In this document: piece by piece, positions 1 to 6,542 of the stretch
Layout of the letters: every line of letters begins with the position of its first letter
Numbering within the stretch: position 1 is the first letter of the stretch
Assembly: GCA_012523605.1 (NCBI GenBank)
Contig: JAAYTY010000161.1
Location: forward strand, 1-13,579
DNA: 13,579 nt
Direction: 5' to 3'
DNA from: Candidatus Fermentibacterota bacterium
Lineage (GTDB): Bacteria; Fermentibacterota; Fermentibacteria; Fermentibacterales; Fermentibacteraceae
The notes under the pieces: model-generated
Told to the model about the DNA's origin: nothing
Databases searched by the model: none
What the model saw: only the letters and a program-made list of their open reading frames with translations
Position numbers and translations under genes: made by a program

Positions 1-75
1 CCCCCGGGCTGCTACATCGTCCGGTTGACCTGCGGGTCGCAGTCGGCCGCTGCGAAGGTCATCCTGCTGAACTGA
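1..75 (+). CDS. C-terminal end of a secreted protein with a sorting-type tail (partial)
   Basis: The first 24 codons of the window are open in frame 1 and end in TGA at 73-75. They encode a beta-rich tail reading …CYIVRLTCG…AAKVILLN. A 'G-x-Y-x-V-R-L … K-V-x-L-L' ending is typical of the FlgD-like immunoglobulin or type-A secretion-sorting domains at the C-terminus of large extracellular proteins in Bacteroidetes and related FCB phyla. The rest of the gene is outside the window, so function cannot be stated. The match rests on a short motif and could be another beta-sandwich C-terminus. Confidence 0.5.
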   Translation, partial: PPGCYIVRLTCGSQSAAAKVILLN

Positions 76-280
76 AGAGGGCTGGACGGTCAAGGTCGAG
101 TCACTCGGATTCCTTGCCCGGACACTGACCGGATCACTCCGAAAGAGACCTGCACCTTCGTCCAGACAGCCCCCTCTACGTCAACACACCTCTCTCTTCA
201 CAATCAGGCAGGGCATCTATTCGAACGGCGGATAGCGGCTCCACGAAACGACCAGACGATTTCACTTACGGCTGAGGCGA

Positions 281-598
281 TCACGAAACCTCAAACAGGG
301 CACCTACTTCCTGCAGCCATGGGATGATGGTGTTCCAACAAGAAATGGTTAGGGTCGCCAAGTTGTCATGGGGGGTCTTGAGTAGGTCGAAAACGCTGAA
401 GCCATCGGCGTTTGATCGAGTTCGAAATCCTTCGTTTTCATAGTACAGGCCGTCGGGGAATAGCAGGGCGATCAGCCTGGCCCTGTCCTCGGTCCCGGCC
501 ATCGTCCAAAGCCTGTAAGCGTTTATCAGCACATAGAATGCGTTCTTCAGCAACCACTCGACGTCAAGCTGTTCGAATTCCAGATCCGCAAGCCGCAT
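281..598 (-). pseudogene. C-terminal remnant of a serine site-specific recombinase
   Basis: This 105-residue reading frame resembles only the extreme C-terminal part of large serine recombinases (resolvase/invertase superfamily). It has a helix with V-E-W-L-L-K-N-A, then L-W-T-M-A-G-T-E-D-R-A-R-L, the hallmark L-F-P-D-G-L-Y-Y block, and E-G-F-R-T followed by a short F-D-L-L tail. The catalytic N-terminal resolvase domain and the DNA-binding recombinase domain are absent. The frame stays open upstream to a stop at 662-664, but that extension does not look like recombinase. The ATG at 598 is therefore probably not a true start. I read it as a relic of an integrated element between the secreted-protein gene and the GroES-like gene. 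A small intact protein of unknown role is possible but less likely. Confidence 0.55.
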
Positions 599-718
599 CC
601 TGCAGGACGGAGTGCCCTCGCATTGATGGAGGGCCGCCCTACCCCGCCGGCCCTGCAGGGCCTAGATTTGCAGAGTCCGCATCGGAGCAAACGGCCCCCG
701 AGAGAAGGCGGAGAACGC

Positions 719-1135
719 ATGGACGATTCGACCTATGTCGGCAAGCTCAGGCTGGTCGTAACCGGAGACAGGCTCCTGATAGCCCCGCTTTCGGCGGGAG
801 AGCGCACGCACACGGGTCTTTACCTGCCCGACTCGGCCGCCGACGGTAAGAAGGTTTCCAGCGGATGGGTGGAGGCGGTTGGGCCGGGTTATCCGGTGGC
901 CACCCCCGTGGCGCCCGATGACGAGCCATGGAAGCAACCTTCCAGGCCTCAGCTCCAGTTCATTCCTCTGCAAGCCCGGAAGGGTGACTTCGCAATGTAC
1001 GTGAAGAGCTCTGCGTACGAGCTCAACCTGGAAGGAAAGACCTTCTTCGTCGTTCCCTACTCCGCGGTCCTGGTTCTGCTCAGGGAGGACTGGGACACGG
1101 CATCGATATCGCCCCCTCCTGAACCGGAGGCATGA
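719..1135 (+). CDS. Divergent GroES-like co-chaperonin family protein
   Basis: The 138-residue product has the layout of the chaperonin-10 fold. It begins with the strand G-D-R-L-L-I-A-P (residues 16-23), followed by a mobile-loop-like segment E-R-T-H-T-G-L-Y-L-P (28-37, compare the GGIVLP loop of GroES). Next come W-V-E-A-V-G-P-G (50-57), an insertion of about 30 residues rich in Pro and Gln, the strand K-G-D-F-A-M-Y (88-94), and the closing F-F-V-V-P-Y-S-A-V-L-V-L-L (109-121). Typical GroES is about 95 residues, so this one is longer, with an insert and a Pro/Glu-rich tail. No groEL is present nearby. The ATG at 719 is chosen because AAGGCGGAG lies 5 bases upstream; an in-frame ATG at 623 would add 32 residues unlike the family. 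It may modulate a chaperonin, or have taken on another role beside the signalling gene 56 bases downstream. Confidence 0.65.
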   Translation: MDDSTYVGKLRLVVTGDRLLIAPLSAGERTHTGLYLPDSAADGKKVSSGWVEAVGPGYPVATPVAPDDEPWKQPSRPQLQFIPLQARKGDFAMYVKSSAYELNLEGKTFFVVPYSAVLVLLREDWDTASISPPPEPEA

Positions 1136-1191
1136 TCTGAGGGCGTACACTAACGCAGGAACCTTCGATTCCTCCATGGGACCGGTCAGAC

Positions 1192-4100
1192 ATGGAGCTT
1201 GACACCCTAACCGGAATTCCCACCCGCGCATATCTCTCCGAGGTCTCGGCGGAGTTCGCGTCATCCCCCGCCGCCGAGCCCTGGTCGGCCCTGATGATAG
1301 ATGTCGATCACTTCAAGCTCGTGAATGACATGCACGGCCACCTCGCCGGGGATTCAGTTCTGCGGATGATAGCCGGAATCATCCGGTCCTGCGTGAGACA
1401 GGAGGATGTCGCCGTGCGCTTCGGAGGCGACGAATTCTTGGTCGTGCTCAAGGGCACCGGCGGCGAGGGTGCGCTGACCCTCGGCCAGAGGCTGGTGGAC
1501 GAGTCTGCCGCGCTGGTCTTCCCCGGCGGCCTGAGGATCACGATTTCAGTGGGAGTGGCGGATCGAAGGAATTCCGATGCACTCATCGAGGAGATGATCG
1601 AGAGGGCTGACAGGGCTCTCTACGCAGCGAAGGAAAGCGGCAGGGGGAGGATCTCGTTCATGTCTCATGACGAGGACCCCCTGGGCAGGGCGGGGCTCAG
1701 CTTCAATCAGCTCGTAGGCAGGAGGCAGGAGCTCAAGAAGCTGCGGCAGGTACTCGACGAGAGCACCGCCTACGGTTCGAGGATAACCCTCCTGTCCGGC
1801 GAGCCGGGCGTGGGGAAGACCAGGCTCGTGACCGAGGTGGAGCGCTTCTGCCGCTTCCGCAGGAGCAGCGTCCTACGGGGAAGATGCATGGAGTTCTACG
1901 AGAGCCAGCCCTACTCCCTTCTGGTGATACCGCTCAGGGAGCGCATGAACTCTCTCACTGCCCGGGAGATGGAGGCGTTCAGGAAGTCCGTCGAACCGCT
2001 GCATCCCGCTACTCTCGAGCTGTTCCCGGACTTCCCGGCGGCCATCCGTGACGACACCCAGTACTTCCGGGAGGAGCGCCTCAGATTCAGGATTCTCGAG
2101 GATCTCTCGAAGATGCTGGCCGGGCTGGCCGCGTTCGGCCACACGGTCGTCGTCCTCGAGGACCTCCAATGGATCACAGGACCCGACCTTGAGCTTCTGT
2201 GCTTCGTCGTCAGGAACACCACGGAATCACCCATTCTCTTCCTGACCACTCTGCGCACCGGCACGCAGGGCGGTCCGGCGATCGTCGATCGCATACTATC
2301 CCTGCGGACTTCCCTGCCCGTGATGCACATCCAGATGGCCAACCTGGACGAGGCCGAAGCCCGCAATCTTGTGATGTTCGCGATACACGACCCCAACGTG
2401 CCTGCGTCATTCGTCAGGATGCTCTACAGGCAGAGCGGAGGCAATCCGCTCTTCCTCAGGGAGTTCCTCATCGCGCTCTCGGAGGATGGCTGCATAGTCC
2501 ACTCCCCCGACGGCACGCGCTCCTACAGGGTGCCCTCCGCGATGAACGTACCAGAGAGCCTGACAGACGTGATAGGGCAGAAGCTCTCCAGGGTGCCGGA
2601 GCAGGATCTCTCCATGCTCCGCATGGCCTCGATAACTTCAGGAGCCTTCCCGGCCGGGCTCATCTCGGCTGTTTCCGGGGCGGACGAGCTCTCCACCGCA
2701 GGATTCATAGACCGCAATCTGAGGGCCGGTCTGCTCGTCGAGATGCACTCGGTTGACGGCGAGCCCCTGTACGGTTTCTCGCACGACGCGATAAGGAGCT
2801 TTCTCGGCTCCGAGCTGTCCGAGGTGATGCGGCGCGCGCTTCACCAGAGGATGGGCGCCTACTTCGAGGGGTTGTGCGTCTCCGGGCGCGAGGAGTACAC
2901 GGCTGCTGCCGCCTTCCATCTCGGCGCGGGCGGAGCCGGGGAGAAGGCATCCAGGTTCTCGCTGGCCGCCGCAAGACAGGCTCTGAGACAGCGCGCCAAC
3001 CGCGAGGCGATACGCTGGTACGAAACCTTCCTTTCTCAGGTCGACGAGGCATCCGGAGACGAGGGAGACCTGCTGGAAGCCTGGCGCCAGCTCGGCGAGC
3101 TGCTCAGCGTGTGCGGCGAAGGCGGGCGGGCCGAGGTCTTCCTGAAGAAGGCCGTCGAGTCAGCCTCGGGAGAGGAGACAGCCGAGATCAATGCCCTGCT
3201 GGGACACAACTGCCACAGGGAGAGCCGATATCCCGAGGCACGGGACTACTATGTGAGAGCCCTGGAGGCCTCTGCCGACCAGTTCCTCAAGGGCGAGGTG
3301 ACGATAGCGATGGCCTTCCTCGACTACCTCTCGGGGGACTTCCACAAAGGGCTCGCCCGGCTGTCACAGGCGGAAGACATAGTTGGCGAGACCCCTGAGG
3401 GTCATCCCCGGAGCGATATGCTGCGCGCTCTGCTCTATACCCGGATGGGCGACATCACGAACGCCCTCAATCCCGGGAAGGAAGCCCTTCCCCACTACGA
3501 GAAGGCGATCGCCCTCTGCAGGGCGCACGGCGACAGGCTCGGCGAGGCCCGCGCCCTCAACAACATCTCGGACGTCTACATGCAGATGGGCGACTACGAG
3601 AAGTCACTCCAGGTGCTGATGGAGGTGCTGGAGGTCAACGAAAGGTACGACGATGCGCTGGGCGTGGCGATAGCCTGCTTCAACATCGCCGACACCTACA
3701 GCCGCATGAACCAGATAGCTCTGGCGAGGGAATACTTCCAACGCTACCTGGAGGTCAGCGGGCGCATCCACAACGAGCTGGGCGAGGGCTACGGGAACCT
3801 CGGCCTCGGCCTACTGCACACCAGGGAGGGCGACATCAGGGCCGCGGAGCAGGCATTCAGAAAGGCGGCGGCCACTTTCGAGCGGCTGGGAAGCATGTCG
3901 ATGTGTTCGGAGGCCCGGCTCAGGCTGGCCGAGACGCTGGTGGCGATGGGCAGGCTCGACGAGGCCGGCATGTTGGTCGACAGGCTGGACGAGGAATGGC
4001 TGGGCGGGCGCGAGAACAGCTACCTTAAATACATGCAGGGGCTCCTGGCGCTCAGGGGCAGGCGGGAGGTCCCTCCCGACCCGGCTCGGGCCGTGGAGCT

Positions 4101-4329
4101 TCTCAGGAGCTCGCTCAGGAACACTGCACCGCTGGCGGAGCAGGATATAGCCACCAGGTTCCTCGTGCTGGCCGAAGCACTGGTTTCAGCAGGCAGGGCC
4201 GATGAAGCGGCGGGCGTGCTCACGGAGGGCCGGGCCGCAGTGGAGGAGAAGCTCACGCACACCCTCTCCCCCGTCGTCCGCGACTCCATCCGCAGCATCC
4301 CCGCCATCCGCTCGTTGCTTTCCAGATAG
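1192..4329 (+). CDS. GGDEF diguanylate cyclase fused to a STAND/AAA ATPase and TPR array
   Basis: The protein (1045 residues) starts directly in a GGDEF domain (D-T-L-T-G-I-P-T-R at residues 4-12) with no N-terminal sensor. Metal-site Asp37 sits in M-I-D-V-D-H-F-K. The active site G-G-D-E-F is at 78-82, and an RxxD inhibitory site (R-Q-E-D, 69-72) lies exactly five residues before it, so c-di-GMP synthesis with product feedback is expected. The domain ends near 156. An AAA_16/STAND-type ATPase follows, with Walker A G-E-P-G-V-G-K-T (203-210) and Walker B V-V-V-L-E-D-L-Q-W (319-327), then a helical region. From about residue 664 to 950 there are tetratricopeptide repeats, best seen around A-L-N-N-I-S-D-V-Y-M-Q-M-G-D-Y (788-802). 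No membrane segment is visible, so it is cytosolic. There is no clear ribosome site; no in-frame start exists between the stop at 1138-1140 and the ATG at 1192. Inference: TPR-sensed ligand plus ATP switching controls cyclase output. Confidence 0.88.
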   Translation: MELDTLTGIPTRAYLSEVSAEFASSPAAEPWSALMIDVDHFKLVNDMHGHLAGDSVLRMIAGIIRSCVRQEDVAVRFGGDEFLVVLKGTGGEGALTLGQRLVDESAALVFPGGLRITISVGVADRRNSDALIEEMIERADRALYAAKESGRGRISFMSHDEDPLGRAGLSFNQLVGRRQELKKLRQVLDESTAYGSRITLLSGEPGVGKTRLVTEVERFCRFRRSSVLRGRCMEFYESQPYSLLVIPLRERMNSLTAREMEAFRKSVEPLHPATLELFPDFPAAIRDDTQYFREERLRFRILEDLSKMLAGLAAFGHTVVVLEDLQWITGPDLELLCFVVRNTTESPILFLTTLRTGTQGGPAIVDRILSLRTSLPVMHIQMANLDEAEARNLVMFAIHDPNVPASFVRMLYRQSGGNPLFLREFLIALSEDGCIVHSPDGTRSYRVPSAMNVPESLTDVIGQKLSRVPEQDLSMLRMASITSGAFPAGLISAVSGADELSTAGFIDRNLRAGLLVEMHSVDGEPLYGFSHDAIRSFLGSELSEVMRRALHQRMGAYFEGLCVSGREEYTAAAAFHLGAGGAGEKASRFSLAAARQALRQRANREAIRWYETFLSQVDEASGDEGDLLEAWRQLGELLSVCGEGGRAEVFLKKAVESASGEETAEINALLGHNCHRESRYPEARDYYVRALEASADQFLKGEVTIAMAFLDYLSGDFHKGLARLSQAEDIVGETPEGHPRSDMLRALLYTRMGDITNALNPGKEALPHYEKAIALCRAHGDRLGEARALNNISDVYMQMGDYEKSLQVLMEVLEVNERYDDALGVAIACFNIADTYSRMNQIALAREYFQRYLEVSGRIHNELGEGYGNLGLGLLHTREGDIRAAEQAFRKAAATFERLGSMSMCSEARLRLAETLVAMGRLDEAGMLVDRLDEEWLGGRENSYLKYMQGLLALRGRREVPPDPARAVELLRSSLRNTAPLAEQDIATRFLVLAEALVSAGRADEAAGVLTEGRAAVEEKLTHTLSPVVRDSIRSIPAIRSLLSR

Positions 4330-4354
4330 GGGCCTGGGCAAAGTATGTAAAGTA
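4329..4354 (+). repeat. Left terminal inverted repeat
   Basis: The repeat starts GGGGCC and ends with the core AAAGTATGTAAAGTA, which itself holds AAAGTA twice around TGT. It pairs with 5557-5582 in inverse orientation at 25 of 26 positions; the only mismatch is the seventh base (T here, A in the other copy read on the minus strand). Confidence 0.9.
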
Positions 4355-4421
4355 ACTGCCAGACTCATAAACGCAATACCATATCAAACAATATGTTATA
4401 GTACTAGCATAAACTAGATTG

Positions 4422-5456
4422 CTATAAATACTCGTTAAACAGACTACAGTACTTTGTTATCTTTTCTTCTGCTTCGATAGTTTTGTTTCGATCGTACGAT
4501 GCTATCGCCCAACCTACCCCCTGACGGGTCAAGCCGAGGAGACGACCGATATCAGCTCTGCTGAACCCGCTTCTTGAAAGAACTACGCATGCAATCTTCC
4601 TCGCCAGGACTGATCCGGCTTTCCTTCTATGACTCCTCAATTCTCGCTTGCGGATGCCGGAATCGCGGCAGATATCGTCCAGCAATTTCGCAAGAGCGAT
4701 ATGTTCACTCCTGCGATTCCTGATCCCTCCTCTTCGGCAACCCTCGAGTCGAGAGACGACCGAGACCGCGAAGTCTCGGCTCCCCAGGACAACGCCGACG
4801 AAATCGTAACGCCGCTGATCGGTTGATACCTCTCGTATCGGGACTACACCGCTCCTGCCGACCTGGAACAAGCCTTCCTCGAGTCCGGGCTCGTCTTCAA
4901 GACCGAGTCCTGCTCCGAGGAAGCTGATATACGCCCTTATGGCGTCCTGTCTGATCTTCGAGAACATCGACAGAACCTGCCCGGTGTCCTGCCATGGAAC
5001 GTCATCCTCTCCCAGAATTGCTGGATGACCGGTCCATCTGAAGGACTCGAGATTCATCGGATCCGCACCCGCCAGACCCTTGACTGGATTCAGATGGATG
5101 TAGCGAACCAGTTTGAGCAGATAGCTCTGCCTCTCCACAAGAATGGACTTGAACCGGCTCATGAAGACATGCCCGCGTCTCTCCAGATCTCTGTTGACTC
5201 GGATACAGAAACCCGTCAGGAGATCGTGCATGAAAGCGTGGATGGGAGAACCCCCGGTCTCGATGAGCAGATGGAAATGGTTCGGCATCAGCGCCCATGC
5301 GAGAATCCTAACTCCGTGCTTCGGAACCAGTGTCTGAAGCCTCGAGGTGAAGTCTCTGCAGAGCGAGTGTCTGGCGAATGGCTTGAAATCCTCCACTGCG
5401 TGCGACATCACGTGATGGAGGCTGCCGGGGTGATCGAGTCTCGGATTCCTTGGCAT
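4422..5456 (-). CDS. REP-associated (Y1/HUH) transposase with DnaA-C-like C-terminal domain
   Basis: The 344-residue protein matches the REP-associated tyrosine transposase branch of the IS200/IS605 superfamily, which cleaves and rejoins single-stranded DNA at hairpins. It opens with M-P-R-N-P-R and G-S-L-H-H-V-M, as in that family. The HUH metal site is P-N-H-F-H-L-L (His60, His62). A conserved block Y-L-L-K-L-V-R-Y-I-H-L-N-P-V (112-125) carries candidate catalytic tyrosines 112 and 119. The C-terminal part (about 260-335) includes L-A-K-L-L-D-D-I-C, S-V-L-A-R-K-I-A and F-S-R-A-D-I-G-R-L-L-G-L-T-R-Q-G-V. This resembles the DnaA C-terminal helix-turn-helix found in some relatives. No frameshift is seen, so the gene looks intact. 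The ATG at 5456 has no Shine-Dalgarno sequence; a possible promoter directly upstream would give a nearly leaderless transcript. It is convergent to the GGDEF gene. Confidence 0.88.
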   Translation of the reverse strand: MPRNPRLDHPGSLHHVMSHAVEDFKPFARHSLCRDFTSRLQTLVPKHGVRILAWALMPNHFHLLIETGGSPIHAFMHDLLTGFCIRVNRDLERRGHVFMSRFKSILVERQSYLLKLVRYIHLNPVKGLAGADPMNLESFRWTGHPAILGEDDVPWQDTGQVLSMFSKIRQDAIRAYISFLGAGLGLEDEPGLEEGLFQVGRSGVVPIREVSTDQRRYDFVGVVLGSRDFAVSVVSRLEGCRRGGIRNRRSEHIALAKLLDDICRDSGIRKRELRSHRRKAGSVLARKIACVVLSRSGFSRADIGRLLGLTRQGVGWAIASYDRNKTIEAEEKITKYCSLFNEYL

Positions 5457-5463
5457 AATATGG

Positions 5464-5491
5464 AATATATCGCATAATAATCATAAAGCAA
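5464..5491 (-). promoter_or_regulatory. Possible promoter of the transposase gene
   Basis: Read on the minus strand, TTGCTT is followed by a 16-base spacer and TATATT, ending 7 bases before the ATG. This would start transcription at or next to the start codon, which agrees with the lack of a ribosome binding site. Element ends are AT-rich, so a chance match is possible. Confidence 0.25.
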
Positions 5492-5511
5492 GCCCCGGGA
5501 ACTCCGGGGTT
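5491..5511. repeat. Subterminal hairpin inside the mobile element
   Basis: CCCCGG, loop GAACT, CCGGGG form a 6-bp perfect stem (5493-5498 with 5504-5509), extended by a G-T and an A-T pair. It lies inside the right end of the element. Y1 transposases recognise subterminal hairpins, so this is a candidate recognition structure; no equally strong palindrome is seen at the left end. Confidence 0.4.
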
Positions 5512-5556
5512 CATATGAAGGCTTATATCCATAGATAACAACTGATTACGTGCTTC

Positions 5557-5582
5557 TACTTTACATACTTTGCCCTGGCCCC
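5557..5582 (-). repeat. Right terminal inverted repeat
   Basis: This is the inverse copy of 4329-4354 with a single mismatch. Read on the plus strand it begins TACTTTACATACTTT and ends GGCCCC. Its outer flank holds a further 11-bp copy of the core in opposite orientation (5585-5595). Confidence 0.9.
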
Positions 5583-5584
5583 GA

Positions 5585-5595
5585 TATGTAAAGTA
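5585..5595 (+). repeat. Third copy of the repeat core outside the element
   Basis: TATGTAAAGTA here is identical to 4344-4354 and inverse to 5557-5567. With the right terminal repeat it can form an 11-bp stem enclosing 17 bases. It sits outside the presumed right boundary and overlaps the T-rich tail of the minus-strand terminator. Confidence 0.8.
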
Positions 5596-5621
5596 AAGGG
5601 CCCCGGCGGATGCCGGGGCCC
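5585..5621 (-). terminator. Intrinsic terminator of the lipoprotein gene and upstream operon
   Basis: A perfect 10-bp stem, GGGCCCCGGC at 5598-5607 with GCCGGGGCCC at 5612-5621, encloses a 4-base loop. Read on the minus strand the stem is followed by TTTACTTTACATA, a broken T tract, 22 bases after the lipoprotein stop codon. On the plus strand no T run follows, so it should act mainly on the minus strand. Confidence 0.75.
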
Positions 5622-5643
5622 CGGTTACCCGGTTGCCCGGGTT

Positions 5644-6123
5644 CTACATGCCCATGCCTTCCAGATTGAGCTTCCAGGAGCCGCCCTCGCGGACGAGCTC
5701 GAGCTCCTCCTCGTCGCTCTCGCCGTTCATCGTCATGCGCACGTTGACAACGGCATTGTCACCTTCTATCTCGGATCCGAAGATCTCGAACGTGCCGCCG
5801 CCGATTTCGGAAGCTACCATGTCGGAGCTGAACAGAAGAGCTGCGAAGTCCCTGCCGTCCATGTTCGCGAGCTCCTCGGGCGTGACCTCGACACCCAGCA
5901 TGCCGGTGAGCATGGAAAGAGCGAAGCCGGTGGTGTCGGCCTTGAGTTCCTCGAGGCCGGAACTCATCTCATCGATGCTGGCCTGGCTGAGCAGGCCGAC
6001 AGCAGTCTCGCCATCCTTCGCCTTGACCGCATCGAAGAACTTCTGGACCGTCGCCTCGGGGCTGGCACCGCCGCACGCGACAACAAGGCAGAGGAGGGAG
6101 ACGGCAAGCAGGAACTTCTTCAC
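5644..6123 (-). CDS. Small NTF2-like (DUF4878-like) lipoprotein
   Basis: The 159-residue protein starts with a lipoprotein signal: K-K-F, a hydrophobic stretch, then the lipobox V-V-A-C with Cys17 as lipidation site. The mature part begins S-P-E-A-T-V-Q-K-F-F-D-A-V-K-A-K-D-G, the opening helix of NTF2-like/DUF4878 domains, and ends in strands A-V-V-N-V-R-M and G-S-W-K-L-N-L. It should be membrane-anchored and face the periplasm; no catalytic motif is evident. I prefer the GTG at 6123, because AGGAGG lies 6 bases upstream and the signal peptide then begins M-K-K. A longer ATG start at 6162 would put an unlikely leader ahead of it. It is paralogous to the lipoprotein at 6543-7022, sharing a central V-(T/S)-P-(E/Q)-(E/D)-L segment. 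Two hairpins flank the ribosome site region. Confidence 0.75.
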   Translation of the reverse strand: MKKFLLAVSLLCLVVACGGASPEATVQKFFDAVKAKDGETAVGLLSQASIDEMSSGLEELKADTTGFALSMLTGMLGVEVTPEELANMDGRDFAALLFSSDMVASEIGGGTFEIFGSEIEGDNAVVNVRMTMNGESDEEELELVREGGSWKLNLEGMGM

Positions 6124-6542
6124 AAGTAACCTCCTAACCCCTTGCGGGGATTCGGGCACCACGATGGTGCCCCGGCCGGCCGCCGCAGAGCGGCGTCAGA
6201 GGAAAATAAGATAACCATTGGAAATCCAAAGCGCTAGTCGCAGCCCTCGGGGCATCCTGCACCCCCGGCCCCCCCGCCGAAGGCTCCGCCATGTTTCGGC
6301 GCAGTCCCCCGTTCCGTGCCCGACGACGCGCCTCGAGAGAACTCCGGCGGAGGGCCGGCGGTCGAGCTTTACGCTCTTTCCTTCCGGCGCCCCTCATTAC
6401 GCGGCGAAGAATCCGCCTGCTCCATGATCGCATTCGGCGCAACGACTCCACGGATACGGGAGGGAGATCTATCGCACATCTGTCATCATCCGAAACGCCC
6501 TCGGTTCCGGCACCGTCAACCTGCTCCCGCACCGCACCGGCT
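6124..6542. other. 419-bp intergenic region without a convincing gene
   Basis: It lies between two minus-strand lipoprotein genes. All long frames here are rich in Arg and Pro with no family resemblance. I see no tRNA, tmRNA, RNase P or riboswitch signature. The part nearest the downstream gene (6138-6195) holds three perfect short hairpins. An AT-rich patch at about 6200-6230, reading TTGGATTTCCAATGGTTATC on the minus strand, is the only plausible promoter area. The GC-rich middle (about 6250-6480) may be a transcribed RNA or decayed sequence; I cannot tell. Confidence 0.5.
6138..6195 (-). promoter_or_regulatory. Cluster of three hairpins in the 5' leader of the lipoprotein gene
   Basis: Three stems follow one another. 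CCCC/GGGG has loop TTGC (6138-6149). GGGCACCA/TGGTGCCC has an 8-bp stem with a 3-base loop (6154-6172). CGCCGC/GCGGCG has a 3-base loop (6181-6195). The first abuts the AGGAGG ribosome site at about 6130-6135. They could attenuate or stabilise the leader; no known riboswitch class is recognised. Confidence 0.4.

Larger units (their letters stand above)
4329..5582. mobile_element. RAYT/IS200-type element bounded by inverted repeats
   Basis: This 1254-bp unit contains one Y1 transposase gene between two terminal inverted repeats (4329-4354 and 5557-5582). Its left edge is the last base of the upstream stop codon. Its right edge lies 15 bases from the terminator hairpin at 5598. No direct target duplication is visible, as expected for HUH single-strand transposition. 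Joining 4328 to 5583 recreates a TAG stop, so the element appears to have entered without altering the upstream protein. The interior is visibly richer in A and T than the flanks, especially in the non-coding ends. Precise ends are inferred from repeat symmetry only. Confidence 0.75.

Noticed and set aside
412..849. 145-residue plus-strand frame overlapping the recombinase relic and the GroES-like gene
   Set aside because: The composition is shadow-like, and the GroES-like frame is clearly the coding one with a good ribosome site.
6340..6410. SRP RNA-like stretch on the minus strand (GCCGGAAGGAAAGAGC)
   Set aside because: The GGAA apical loop resembles 4.5S RNA, but the conserved CAGG and AGCAG sides of the symmetric loop are missing and no long helix encloses it.
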